Of a DNA stretch of 64,000 nucleotides, positions 1 to 8,122 are shown in pieces. Numbering within the stretch: position 1 is the first letter of the stretch; each line of letters starts with the position of its first letter. A program made the position numbers and the translations under genes. The notes below the pieces were generated by a model. It had not been told where the DNA came from and did not search any database. It saw only the letters and a list, made by a program, of their open reading frames with translations. The DNA comes from Streptomyces sp. XD-27 (GTDB taxonomy: Bacteria; Actinomycetota; Actinomycetes; Streptomycetales; Streptomycetaceae): positions 558,001 to 622,000 of the forward strand of contig NZ_CP130713.1 of assembly GCF_030553055.1 (NCBI RefSeq), read 5' to 3'.

Positions 1-230
1 ACCAGCACTCCCCGCGCGGCGCTGGTCCGCTGGATCTGCCGCAGCAGGCGGAGCACGGTGTCGTCGACCGCGTCCACGACGACCAGGACGACCCGGGCCG
101 TCTCGGAGCCGTCCCGGTCGATGAGGCGTACTTCGGGCCGGGTGCGCAGATGACTGGCCACTCCGGCCATCGAGATGGGGTCCTGAGCTCTCAGGTCCAC
201 GGGAATACGGCTGGCAGTTGACTGATTCAT
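1..230 (-). CDS. Response-regulator-like (LuxR family) transcriptional regulator, N-terminal part only
   Basis: The reading frame starts at ATG 228-230 on the minus strand and runs off the left edge, so only about 76 residues are visible. A good ribosome site (GGGGGAGGAACC) lies just upstream. The visible part starts MNQSTASRIPVDLRAQDPIS and continues with alternating hydrophobic strands and helices (VVLVVVDAVDD, LLRQIQR) like the receiver-type N-terminus of actinobacterial LuxR-family regulators. The helix-turn-helix would lie outside the window, so DNA binding is inferred. It is divergent from the gene at 436 across a shared 205-base promoter region. The phospho-acceptor cannot be judged from this fragment. 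Confidence 0.6.
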   Translation of the reverse strand, partial: MNQSTASRIPVDLRAQDPISMAGVASHLRTRPEVRLIDRDGSETARVVLVVVDAVDDTVLRLLRQIQRTSAARGVL

Positions 231-435
231 GTCGGTTCCTCCCCCTAGAACGGCGACGCCATCATGCTCGTGTCACACCTTGCGCGCTCGCTCCTCCCCG
301 GCCGACACGTTTTCCCGGCCCAAGCCTTTTCATACCAGGGAAACTGACGATGACTCAGAGAGAACCTCATTGTGCCCGAAAGTGTTCCTGTGCGGCCGCT
401 CCTGCACTGTTCTGCCCGGCCGTACGGTTCGAGCC

Positions 436-1803
436 ATGAGTGTTTCGGCGAGTCTGGACGAGTCATCCGTCACCGTCGAGCCCGGTGGCGAGGCGGACCT
501 CCCGGTGACCGTGCTCAACTCGGGCACCACGGTCGAGGAGTTCCGGTTCGAGGTGGTCGGCCCGTGCGCGGCCTGGACCACCGTGGAGCCGGAGAGTCTG
601 TCGCTCTACCCCGGCGCGTCCGGTACCGCGACCCTGAAGCTGCGCCCGCCGCGCGACCACCGGGTCGCCCCCGGCGAGACACCGCTCGGGCTGCGGGTGG
701 TGCCCACCAGCGACGCCGCGCGGGCGGTGGTCCCCGAACGCACCGTGGAGGTGCTGGCGTTCACCGAGGTCACCTCGGAGCTGGTGCCGCGCACCTCGCA
801 CAGCGCCTGGCGCGGGCGGCACAAGGTGGCGGTGGACAGCAGGGGCAACACGCCGGTGACGGTCATGCTGACCGCCCAGGAGAGCGGCGGGCGGGCCCGT
901 CTGCTCTTCGAACCGGCCGAGCTGGACATCCCACCGGGGCAGGCCAAGTTCTCCACGGTGACCGTCCGCCCCGCCAAACGCGTGTGGCGCGGCGCACCGG
1001 TCACCCACCCCTTCCAGGCGGTGGTCGCGCCGAAGCCGGTGCCGGGACAGGATCCGCACGCGCCGGTGGTCGTGGACGGTTCCTACGAGCAGCAGGCCAT
1101 CCTGCCGCGCTGGCTGCCCCGCGCGCTGATCGCGGCCTGCGTGCTGGCGGGCGTGCTGATCGGGCTCTGGTTCGCGGTGCTGCGGCCGACGGTGCGGTCG
1201 GCGGCGCGGGAGGCGATCACCCCCGAGGCGGTGGAGTCGGCCATCGACAAGGGGAAGGAGGGCGGCAGCGGCGGCCAGAAGCCGGGCGGGGGCGAAACGG
1301 GCGGGAACGGCGGCTCGGGCGGTGCCGAGGGCGGGGCGAACGGCGGCTCCGGCGGCGGGAACGGGTCCGGCAAGCCGAAGCCGTCGGACGGCTCGTCGGC
1401 CAAGCCCGGCGAACCGGGCGGGCCGGGAGCGCCGACCAGCGCCCGGAAGCAGGTCAAGGACGCGGTCGGCGGCGGCGCGACCACCGAACCGGTCATCGAG
1501 GTGCCGGAGGGCAAGACCTTCGAGCTGACCGACATCGTGGTGCAGAACCCGCAGGGCGACGCGGGCACGGTCGTCGTCTCCAGCCAGGACGGCCAGCTGC
1601 TCGATCTGGCGCTGGAGAACTTCCGCGACTCCGACTACCACTTCGTCACCCCGATCGAGGTGCCTGCGGGAGGCGAGATCACCATCTCGGTCACCTGCCG
1701 CGAAGTGGGCAAGCCGGTCAAGGCCCCGGCGCCCGCGCAGTGCGCGGAGTCGCTGTTCCTCGGCGGCACGCTGCGGGCGGACGACTCGGCGGACGACGCG
1801 TGA
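436..1803 (+). CDS. Membrane-anchored Ig-like protein (often named hydrolytic protein)
   Basis: 455 residues. The first about 215 residues are two beta-rich, Ig/NEW3-like domains (VTVEPGGEADLPVTVLNSG and a second similar repeat). One transmembrane helix follows at about residues 226-248 (LIAACVLAGVLIGLWFAVL), then a Gly/Ser/Lys-rich linker at about 277-340 and a C-terminal beta domain. No catalytic motif is visible, so the usual name 'hydrolytic protein' is not supported by the sequence. Start ATG 436 is chosen because the N-terminal domain begins there; the frame is open further upstream but that part does not look coding. Genes of this architecture occur in actinobacterial contractile-injection-system loci, and the convergent DUF4157 gene fits that context. 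A strong hairpin follows the stop. Confidence 0.75.
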   Translation: MSVSASLDESSVTVEPGGEADLPVTVLNSGTTVEEFRFEVVGPCAAWTTVEPESLSLYPGASGTATLKLRPPRDHRVAPGETPLGLRVVPTSDAARAVVPERTVEVLAFTEVTSELVPRTSHSAWRGRHKVAVDSRGNTPVTVMLTAQESGGRARLLFEPAELDIPPGQAKFSTVTVRPAKRVWRGAPVTHPFQAVVAPKPVPGQDPHAPVVVDGSYEQQAILPRWLPRALIAACVLAGVLIGLWFAVLRPTVRSAAREAITPEAVESAIDKGKEGGSGGQKPGGGETGGNGGSGGAEGGANGGSGGGNGSGKPKPSDGSSAKPGEPGGPGAPTSARKQVKDAVGGGATTEPVIEVPEGKTFELTDIVVQNPQGDAGTVVVSSQDGQLLDLALENFRDSDYHFVTPIEVPAGGEITISVTCREVGKPVKAPAPAQCAESLFLGGTLRADDSADDA

Positions 1804-1809
1804 GCGAGC

Positions 1810-1832
1810 GACCGGGGCCCTGGGCCCCGGTC
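1810..1832. terminator. Bidirectional hairpin terminator
   Basis: A perfect 10-bp stem (GACCGGGGCC / GGCCCCGGTC) with a 3-base loop lies between the convergent genes ending at 1803 and 1840. No T-run is present, as is usual in Streptomyces. It would serve both strands. Confidence 0.7.
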
Positions 1833-1839
1833 GGTCCCG

Positions 1840-2658
1840 TCACTCCGGCGGCGCTTCCTCGTCCTCCTCGGCGCCTGCCGGCGCCCGCTGGACGAACGAG
1901 CCCTGGACATCCGCCGGTTGCTCGTCCTCGCCTTCGTCCGCGGCCCGCTGTACGGCGGCGGGGGCGGCGGCGGGGGCCGGTTCGGCGGGCCGCCCCATCA
2001 CCCGTTCCGCGTTGGCGGTGGCCTCCTGCTCGAAGCGGTCGGAGGGGTCGCTCACCCTGATGCCGCCCGGTGCCTCGGTGCCCTCGACGGGGCCGTTCCG
2101 CTGCTGGATGACATGCGTCAGTTCATGGGCGAGCGTGGTGCGGCCCTCGTGCGAGGACGGGTCGTAGGCGTCGCGCTGGAAGACGACGTCGTTGCCCACC
2201 GTGTAGGCGCGGGCGCCGACCTCGCGGGCCGAGTCGTGCGCCCGCGCGTCGGTGTGCACCCGTACGTCGGAGAAGTCGGCGCCGAGGCGGGACTCCATGT
2301 CGGACCGGGTGTCGGCGTCCAGGGACCGGCCCCCGCCGGACGAGACCACGTCATGGACGGAGGAGCGGGGCGCGGCCGCCTCGCTCGTCTCCTCCGGCGT
2401 GGGCTCTTCCGCCGCCCGGGCGGCCCGCTCCCGCTGGAGGGCCGATCCCACGGCGCTGTTGCCCACGGCCCGCTGCAAGGTGCCCATGCCGGAGGGGCCG
2501 ATCACGTCCGTACGGCCCGTGGCCGCGGCCTTGAACAGATGCGGCAGCTCCGCGGGCTCGGCCGCGTCCTGAGGTCCTCGCGGTTCCGGCGTCTCGTCGT
2601 GTTCGTGCCGGTGCTCGCGTTCGTACGCGGACTCGTTCTCGTGTTCGTGTGCGTGCAT
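1840..2658 (-). CDS. DUF4157 domain protein (metallopeptidase-like, eCIS-associated)
   Basis: 272 residues. The N-terminus is rich in His and Glu (MHAHEHENESAYEREHRHEH), followed by a disordered acidic stretch. The DUF4157 domain spans about residues 125-205, with 'LGADFSDVRVHTD', 'ARAYTVGNDVVF' and the zinc-type motif AHELTHVIQQ (HExxH, near residue 175). The C-terminus is Ala/Pro/Glu-rich. Start ATG 2656-2658 has GAGGGAG upstream; an in-frame upstream ATG lacks the conserved start of the protein. DUF4157 is known as a common N-terminal domain of cargo for extracellular contractile injection systems, and the neighbour at 436 fits the same locus type. No toxin domain is attached, so this may be an accessory protein rather than an effector. 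Confidence 0.85.
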   Translation of the reverse strand: MHAHEHENESAYEREHRHEHDETPEPRGPQDAAEPAELPHLFKAAATGRTDVIGPSGMGTLQRAVGNSAVGSALQRERAARAAEEPTPEETSEAAAPRSSVHDVVSSGGGRSLDADTRSDMESRLGADFSDVRVHTDARAHDSAREVGARAYTVGNDVVFQRDAYDPSSHEGRTTLAHELTHVIQQRNGPVEGTEAPGGIRVSDPSDRFEQEATANAERVMGRPAEPAPAAAPAAVQRAADEGEDEQPADVQGSFVQRAPAGAEEDEEAPPE

Positions 2659-2862
2659 CGTCTGTCGCTCCCTCGGGGCGTCACGCCCGGCCGGACGTCT
2701 CCCGTCCACCAGCCTCGCGGGCGGCCGCGGTGGGCGTCCAGGACAGGCTCCGCCGGACGAGGGCACGCCCAGTTGCCCCTTCGGGCACGCGCGCGGTGCG
2801 TCGTCGGTACGCCGACCAGTGGGCCGGAGCCGCCGACCCGGTGGGCCGGAGCCCGGCGCGCC

Positions 2863-3597
2863 CTACACCGCGGCGCCGCCGAACTCCCGCAGCGCGCCGT
2901 CGACGATCGCCTCCAGCTGGGCGTGGTGGGCTCCGCGCCAGTAGACGCGCTCACAGGCCGTGCACTGGGCGAAGACGTCGTACGTGCGCCGCGTGCCGTG
3001 CTCCAGGCGCTCGCGGACCGCGTCCTTGTCGGCCTCCTCCAGCAGCCCGTTGCAGGCGGTGCACCGCGTCCACGGCGCGAGCCGGGGGGCGAAGCGGCCA
3101 AGGACGTCCCGCAGTTGCTCGTCGGGCCGCTCGCTGTAGACGTAGGCGCCCGCCCAGAGCTCCCGCCGCCGCAGCAGCCCGCGGTCGCGGGAGAGCAGGA
3201 CGCGCCGCTCCGCCGCCGACCGGGCCGCGAGCTCCGGATCGCCGATGTCCTCGCTCTCGTACGCCGCGTCCACGCCCAGCAGGCGCAGCCGCCGCGCGAG
3301 CGTGCCCAAGTGGACGTCGAGCAGGAAGCGCAGCGGCGCCCCCGGCACCCGCTGCGGACGCTCGACCGGCCGCACCTCGACGCTCTCGCCCGGCCCGGGC
3401 ACGTGCGAGGCCGGCCGCTCGTGGCCGTCGACGAGCAGTCGGCCGACCTCGGTGAGCGGGACGCCGAGCGACTCGATGACATGGCCGAGGGTGGACGAGC
3501 CGTCGGTGACGAGGGCCGTGCGGCCCTCGCGCCGTTCGGGCGCGGCGAGAAGCCGCAGCTCAGGGGCGAAGCTGAGGTGGATCTCCGGTCGGTTCAC
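2863..3597 (-). CDS. Mut7-C RNase domain protein with ubiquitin-like N-terminus
   Basis: 244 residues. Residues 1 to about 85 form a MoaD/ubiquitin-like fold (VRPVERPQR precedes the junction). From about 90 on it is a Mut7-C (DUF82) PIN-like RNase domain: FLLDVHLGTLARRLRLLGVDAAY, VLLSRDRGLLRR with conserved Asp residues. Two CxxC pairs (RCTACNG near 178, QCTACERVYW near 212) form a zinc ribbon. The expected activity is RNA cleavage or binding, based on family only. It stands alone: a 204-base stretch without features separates it from the DUF4157 gene, and 98 bases with short GGTCACTGG-like repeats from the DUF2264 gene. Confidence 0.85.
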   Translation of the reverse strand: MNRPEIHLSFAPELRLLAAPERREGRTALVTDGSSTLGHVIESLGVPLTEVGRLLVDGHERPASHVPGPGESVEVRPVERPQRVPGAPLRFLLDVHLGTLARRLRLLGVDAAYESEDIGDPELAARSAAERRVLLSRDRGLLRRRELWAGAYVYSERPDEQLRDVLGRFAPRLAPWTRCTACNGLLEEADKDAVRERLEHGTRRTYDVFAQCTACERVYWRGAHHAQLEAIVDGALREFGGAAV

Positions 3598-3695
3598 ATG
3601 GTCAGCATGCCATCGCGGCGGGCGGTGCGGCCGAGGTTTTCCACAGGGGCGCGGTCACTGGGTGCAGTCACTGGGGTGCGGTCACCGGGGCGCGG

Positions 3696-5699
3696 TCAGC
3701 TGTCACGGTCGCGCACCGACGTGCCGCTGACCGTGACCGCGTGGCGTGCGCCGTCCGGCCAGCGGACCGCGACGGCGAAGGCATCCGGTGCGACGGCGGC
3801 GACCGTGACCTCGGGGCATGGCTCCGTGCCCGGAGTGCCGGGGACCCCGGTCAGTCGCGCCACGGCGGCGAACAGGCAGGGCTCCGCGCCCGGCACCGTG
3901 CCCGTGAGCATCGGACTCCGGGCGTGCGGCCCGTACGCCGTGGCGCACGCCGCGGACCGCACCGCCTGCGCGTCCGCGCCGAAGCCGTGGACGGAAACCA
4001 GTTCCGAGCGCGCCCCGGCCGACGGGTCCGCCGCCCAGCCGCTCTGCCGGACCGGTGTGCCCGGCGCGGCGCCGACGACCAGATGGGCGCGGACCTCGTC
4101 GGGGCCGTGCGCCAGCGTGACGGACACGATCCGCACGCCGGGCAGCGCGCCCCCGGCGACCCGCGGGCGGTGCGCGGACGCCGCCCACGCGTCGCCGGTT
4201 CCCATCGGCTCGATACGGCCGCGCTCGCTGGGCTCGCCCCCGATGACCAGGCCGAAGTGGTTGTCGGGCGGCGCGCCGGGCAGGGTGGGCCCGGTGCGGG
4301 TGGAGTACGCGAGCCGCGCGTACAGCGGGTCGTCGGGCCGGACGCGGTCGCCGGGCTGGTTGTCGCTGCCGTGGTTGTGCAGCCGTACGAGCCCGTCCGC
4401 GGCCGTGGACTGGATCAGCCACCCGGGCGCGGGCAGCGGGGTGACCGCGTCCCCGCGCTCGGCCGGAAGCGGTTCCTCCACCGCGGTCCATACGGGGTGG
4501 TCCGGCGGCATCAGCAGGCCGAGGAAGCCCTTGCTGGCCCAGTACGGTGACGCCGGGCCGGAGTAGGGCTGCACGACGGGCTCGTACGGCCCGTACCAGC
4601 CCAGGTTCAGCAGCCCGTGTGGGGCGGCCGCGCCCCGGTCGAGGAAGTGCCGCAGCACTCCGGAGGCGAGTCGCCGGGTGGTCCCCGGGGCCAGCGGGGT
4701 GTGGCCGGTCAGCGCGCCGAGCCAGGGCGCCGCCGCGGTGGCGAACCGGTAGGTGAGGGAGCGACCCTGGTGGACGGGGGCGCCGTCGGCACCGAACAGG
4801 AGGGCCGCCGCGCGCAGTTGGCCGGCGAGCCGGGGACCGTAGCGGGCCAGCAGCCGCTGGTCCCCCGCCAGATGCGCGTGCAGCGGGGGGTAGAAGTGCA
4901 GCGCCCAGCCGTTGTAGTGGTCGAAGGCCCGGGGGCGCCCGTCGGTGTACCAGCCGTCGCCCCGCCACCACCGCTCGATCCGCTCCAGTCCGCGGTCCAC
5001 GGCCCGGCGTGCGGCGCCGGTGTCGGTGTCCAGGACGGGCGTCCCGGTCGCATCCAGGGCGGGCGTCCCGGCCGCGCCGGTCTCGGCCTCGGCCTCGGCC
5101 TCGGCGAGGAACCCGCCGACGGTCAGCGGGAACAGCCACCAGTTGTTGTCGCACGGCGCGTGGCGCAGTGCGCCGCTCAGCCAGGCGGCGGCGCGCTCGC
5201 GCACCCGGTCGTCCAGCCGGTCCCAGAGCCAGGGCCGGGTGAGCCGGAGGCCGAGCGCGACGGACGCGGCCTCCACCATGGCCTGCCCGCGGTCGGTGAC
5301 GGCCGGCCAGGCCTCGGGGTGCGCGGCGGTCGGCGCGCGGTCGGTCGCGGTCACCGGGTGGGCGGTGCCCGCCGCGAGCCCGTCGGCGTACCGGTCCAGC
5401 AGCCCGTGCGGGTCGTCTCCCTGGGCGCCCGCGACCCGGAAGGCCGCCAGCAGGAACGTGCGGGCGTAGCCCTCCAGGCCGTCCGAGCGCGGCCCGGACA
5501 CACTGGGCCGGGCGCCCGGCAGCAGGATGAGGGCCTGACCGGGCGTGGCGTAGGGGCGCACGGCGGCCAGGAGGCCGTCGGCGACGGCCTCCCAGTGGGC
5601 GCGGGTCAGCCCGGTGAACGGGCTGAGCGCGCGGTCCTCGGGGGGCAGCGGGAAGGCGTGGGCCGGGGGCGTGGCGGGAGTCGGAGGCGGAGGGGCCAT
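3696..5699 (-). CDS. DUF2264 domain protein
   Basis: 667 residues. It matches the DUF2264 architecture: an N-terminal alpha-barrel-like region (LSPFTGLTRAHWEAVADGLL, GLEGYARTFLLAAF, CDNNWWLFPLTVGGFLAE, FDHYNGWALHFYPPLH, QPYSGPASPYWASKGFLGLLMP) and a C-terminal beta domain. It looks like a glycosidase/lyase-type (alpha/alpha)6 barrel; substrate unknown. There is no signal peptide, so it is probably cytoplasmic. A short repetitive insert (GTPALDATGTPVLDTDTG, about residues 215-235) interrupts the barrel and is a lineage-specific expansion. It is transcribed away from the S4 gene. Confidence 0.85.
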   Translation of the reverse strand: MAPPPPTPATPPAHAFPLPPEDRALSPFTGLTRAHWEAVADGLLAAVRPYATPGQALILLPGARPSVSGPRSDGLEGYARTFLLAAFRVAGAQGDDPHGLLDRYADGLAAGTAHPVTATDRAPTAAHPEAWPAVTDRGQAMVEAASVALGLRLTRPWLWDRLDDRVRERAAAWLSGALRHAPCDNNWWLFPLTVGGFLAEAEAEAETGAAGTPALDATGTPVLDTDTGAARRAVDRGLERIERWWRGDGWYTDGRPRAFDHYNGWALHFYPPLHAHLAGDQRLLARYGPRLAGQLRAAALLFGADGAPVHQGRSLTYRFATAAAPWLGALTGHTPLAPGTTRRLASGVLRHFLDRGAAAPHGLLNLGWYGPYEPVVQPYSGPASPYWASKGFLGLLMPPDHPVWTAVEEPLPAERGDAVTPLPAPGWLIQSTAADGLVRLHNHGSDNQPGDRVRPDDPLYARLAYSTRTGPTLPGAPPDNHFGLVIGGEPSERGRIEPMGTGDAWAASAHRPRVAGGALPGVRIVSVTLAHGPDEVRAHLVVGAAPGTPVRQSGWAADPSAGARSELVSVHGFGADAQAVRSAACATAYGPHARSPMLTGTVPGAEPCLFAAVARLTGVPGTPGTEPCPEVTVAAVAPDAFAVAVRWPDGARHAVTVSGTSVRDRDS

Positions 5700-5905
5700 G
5701 CGGAGTTCCTACCCGCGTCCGGTCCCGCGCCCTGGTCTGGTCCCACATCCGGTTTCGCGCCTTGGTCCGGTCTCGCATCCGGTTCCCGCGGCCTTGCCCG
5801 ATCCCGCCTCCAGCCGGCCCTCGTCCGGTTCCCCCGGGGGAGCCGCCCCGTGGCCCGGCCGCGATATTCCCGGTGCCCTTGCCGACCCCGGCATAGACTC
5901 GGTGC
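5700..5905. repeat. Intergenic region with degenerate tandem repeats
   Basis: This divergent intergenic stretch holds imperfect repeats of a 25-28 base unit of the form CGCCcTGGTCyGGTCyCrCATCCGG (best copies about 5715-5795). It must also carry the promoters of both flanking genes, but none stands out by eye. Confidence 0.5.
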
Positions 5906-6334
5906 GTGGCTTCTGACGAAGGGACCGTACGGGTCGACAGCTGGATCTGGTCCGTACGGCTGACGAAGACGCGGTCGCTGGCCGCGACCGCCTGCCGGGC
6001 CGGGCATGTCCGGGTCAATGGGGAACGCGTCAAGCCCGCGCACGGGGTGCGTCCGGGCGACGAGGTGCGGCTGCGGCACGCGGGACGTGAGCGGATCGTC
6101 GTCGTCTCCCGCCTCGTCCGCAAGCGGGTCGGCGCCCCCGTCGCCGCCGAGGCTTACGTCGACAAGTCCCCGCCGCCTCCGCCGCGCGAGGAGGTGGCGG
6201 TGGTCGCCGTGCGCGACCGCGGGGCGGGCCGCCCGACCAAGCGGGACCGGCGCGACCTCGACCGGCTGCGGGGCCTGGAGGCGTCGCGGGCCGCAGCGGC
6301 TGGGGCAGCGGCACGGGACGACCAGGAGGACTGA
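5906..6334 (+). CDS. S4-domain RNA-binding protein, Hsp15-like
   Basis: 142 residues. Residues 8-68 are a typical S4 domain (VDSWIWSVRLTKTRSLAATACRAGHVRVNG, then GDEVRL), as in Hsp15, which recycles stalled 50S subunits carrying nascent chains. A basic tail follows (GRPTKRDRRDLDRLRG), typical of the actinobacterial version. It starts at GTG 5906. The sequence upstream has no strong ribosome site and the start may be nearly leaderless. It is monocistronic. Confidence 0.9.
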   Translation: MASDEGTVRVDSWIWSVRLTKTRSLAATACRAGHVRVNGERVKPAHGVRPGDEVRLRHAGRERIVVVSRLVRKRVGAPVAAEAYVDKSPPPPPREEVAVVAVRDRGAGRPTKRDRRDLDRLRGLEASRAAAAGAAARDDQED

Positions 6335-6516
6335 CCGCGAGCACGCCGAGCGGGTCCGCCACGCCGAGCGACCCGTCACGACGAGCGGTCCGCCACGCCG
6401 GTGGTCCGTCACGCCGAGTGGTCCGCCACGCCGGTGGTCCGTCACGTCGAGTGGTCCGGCACCGCTCGGCGAGGACACGGCGCCTGCGCTCCTCGGCCGC
6501 GAGAGACAATGGGGCC
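6335..6516. repeat. Intergenic tandem repeats of CGCCACGCC(G)GTGGTCCGTCACG type
   Basis: From about 6340 to 6475 the spacer consists of degenerate 22-24 base repeats built from 'GTCCGCCACGCCG' and 'GTGGTCCGTCACG'. One unit is present in two near-identical copies (around 6390 and 6422). No coding potential is evident before the ATG at 6517. Confidence 0.6.
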
Positions 6517-7011
6517 ATGTCCCGACGCACCTCCCGCCCACGCTCAGGCCCACGCTCAGGCCCGCGCCCGGCCGCCGACCGCACCCCGGCGGGCTGCCCC
6601 TGCGGGCTGCCCGCCGCCTACGCCGACTGCTGCGGCCGGTTCCACAGCGGTCAGGCCCGGGCCGCGACCCCCGAGCAGTTGATGCGCTCCCGTTTCAGCG
6701 CGTTCGCCCTGCACGACGAGGCGTATCTGCTCCGCAGCTGGCACCCCGGTACGCGGCCGCCCGGTGTCGACTTCGACCCCGAGCTGCGCTGGCGGCGGCT
6801 GGAGATCCTCGGCAGCACGGACGGGGGCGCCTTCCGCAACGAGGGCACGGTCGAGTTCCGCGCCCACTACACCGCGCAGGGCCGGCCGGGTGAGCTGCAC
6901 GAGAACAGCCGCTTCGTCCGCCTCGACGGAGCCTGGGTCTACGTCGATGGGGACGTCAGCGATGGGGACGTCGGCGATGGCGGCGTCAGCGATGGGGACG
7001 CCAGCAGCTGA
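6517..7011 (+). CDS. YchJ family protein (UPF0225, SEC-C-like zinc motif)
   Basis: 164 residues. The N-terminal zinc motif GCPCGLPAAYADCCGRFH and the SnoaL/NTF2-like core (ATPEQLMRSRFSAFALHDEAYLLRSWHPGTRP, FRAHYTAQGRPGELHENSRFVRLDGAWVYVDGD) identify the YchJ family, of unknown biochemical role. The basic leader MSRRTSRPRSGPRSGPRP is itself a small repeat. Start ATG 6517 places the zinc motif at the usual distance. The C-terminus is extended by four 15-base repeats that encode DGDVS-like pentads (see 6946-7005). Confidence 0.85.
   Translation: MSRRTSRPRSGPRSGPRPAADRTPAGCPCGLPAAYADCCGRFHSGQARAATPEQLMRSRFSAFALHDEAYLLRSWHPGTRPPGVDFDPELRWRRLEILGSTDGGAFRNEGTVEFRAHYTAQGRPGELHENSRFVRLDGAWVYVDGDVSDGDVGDGGVSDGDASS
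6946..7005 (+). repeat. Four 15-bp tandem repeats at the 3' end of the YchJ-like gene
   Basis: Consensus GATGGGGACGTCAGC, four consecutive copies with one or two differences each, ending one codon before the stop. They encode an acidic tail (GDVSD, GDVGD, GGVSD, GDASS) that is not part of the family core. Confidence 0.85.
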
Positions 7012-7017
7012 ACCGCC

Positions 7018-7033
7018 CCGGCCTCAGGGCCGG
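7018..7033 (+). terminator. Short hairpin after the YchJ-like gene
   Basis: CCGGCC / GGCCGG stem with a TCAG loop directly after the stop at 7011. It is extended by imperfect pairing of AACCG with CGGTT outside the stem. Confidence 0.45.
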
Positions 7034-7107
7034 TTCAGCTCCGGGCGATTCTGCTGAGAGCATGCAGGTGTTCCCAACGGGCCCGCTCGGCAGGCAGAGT
7101 CGCCGCC

Positions 7108-8091
7108 ATGAGACTCCTGATCCTGGGTGGTACGGAATTCGTGGGCCGGTCGGTTGCCGAGGCGGCCCTCGCACGGAACTGGGAGGTGACGGTCTTCCAT
7201 CGCGGCCGCCACGAGCCGCCGAAGGGCGTCACGGCCCTGCACGGCGACCGTACCGGCGAGGACGGGCCGGCCGCCCTCGCCGAGGGCGAGTGGGATGTCG
7301 CCGTCGACACCTGGTCGGCCGCCCCACGGGTCGTCCGGGACGCGGCGCGGCTGCTGGCCGACCGCGTCGGCCGGTACGTGTACGTCTCCAGCGGGTCGGT
7401 CTACCGGCACCCCGTGCCCGTCGGGCGCGGTGAGGACGCCCCCGTGGTGGACGCCTCGCCCGACGACGGCGACGTCGAGTACGCACAGGCCAAGCGCGGC
7501 GCCGAGCTGGCCGTCCTCGACGCCTTCGGGGAGCGCGCGCTGCTGGCGCGCGCGGGGCTGATCCTCGGCCCCGGTGAGAACATCGGGCGGCTGCCGTGGT
7601 GGCTGGGGCGGCTGGCGCGCGGCGGTCCGGTGCTCGCGCCCGGCCCGCGCGACCTGGGCATCCAGTACATCGACACACGCGACCTGGCGGCCTGGATCCT
7701 GGACGCCGCCGAAAGCGGCCTCGGCGGGGCGTACAACCTGGTCGGCCCGCCGGGGCACACCACGATCGGGGAGCTGCTGGAGGCCTGCGCGCGGGTCACC
7801 GGCGGCACGGCCGAACTGCGCTGGGCCGACCCGGAGCGGATCCTGGCGGCCGGGATCGAGCCGTGGTCGCAGCTTCCGGTCTGGCTGCCGCCGGGCGAGC
7901 TGTACGACTCGATCTTCCGGCACGACGTGTCCAAGGCGCTGGCTACCGGGCTGCGGTGCCGCCCCGTCGCGGAGACGGTGGCCGACACGTGGGAGTGGCT
8001 CCAGGAGCTGGGCGGGGTGGCGCCGCAGCGGCCCGACCGGCCGCCGGTCGGTCTGGACCCGGAGGTGGAGGCCGAGTTCCTGCGGGGCTGA
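7108..8091 (+). CDS. NAD-dependent epimerase/dehydratase family reductase (extended SDR)
   Basis: 327 residues. An atypical extended SDR: cofactor motif GGTEFVGRSVAEAAL near the N-terminus, basic residue after beta2 (FHRGRH) suggesting NADP preference, YVYVSSGSVYRHPV near residue 92, and substrate-domain segments GIQYIDTRDLAAWIL and AYNLVGPPGHTTIGELL. The usual YxxxK is represented by 'YAQAKRGAE' (Tyr-x3-Lys). Substrate unknown. It is convergent with the flavoprotein gene at 8123 with 31 bases between stops. Confidence 0.85.
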   Translation: MRLLILGGTEFVGRSVAEAALARNWEVTVFHRGRHEPPKGVTALHGDRTGEDGPAALAEGEWDVAVDTWSAAPRVVRDAARLLADRVGRYVYVSSGSVYRHPVPVGRGEDAPVVDASPDDGDVEYAQAKRGAELAVLDAFGERALLARAGLILGPGENIGRLPWWLGRLARGGPVLAPGPRDLGIQYIDTRDLAAWILDAAESGLGGAYNLVGPPGHTTIGELLEACARVTGGTAELRWADPERILAAGIEPWSQLPVWLPPGELYDSIFRHDVSKALATGLRCRPVAETVADTWEWLQELGGVAPQRPDRPPVGLDPEVEAEFLRG

Positions 8092-8122
8092 ACGGGTCCG
8101 CCGGGCGAGTGGGTCGGCACCG

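Noticed and set aside
1918..4566. Long open frame of 882 codons on the plus strand
   Set aside because: It lies opposite the DUF4157, Mut7-C and DUF2264 genes. High GC keeps the opposite strand open; the composition (Ala/Gly/Arg) and lack of any domain mark it as a shadow.
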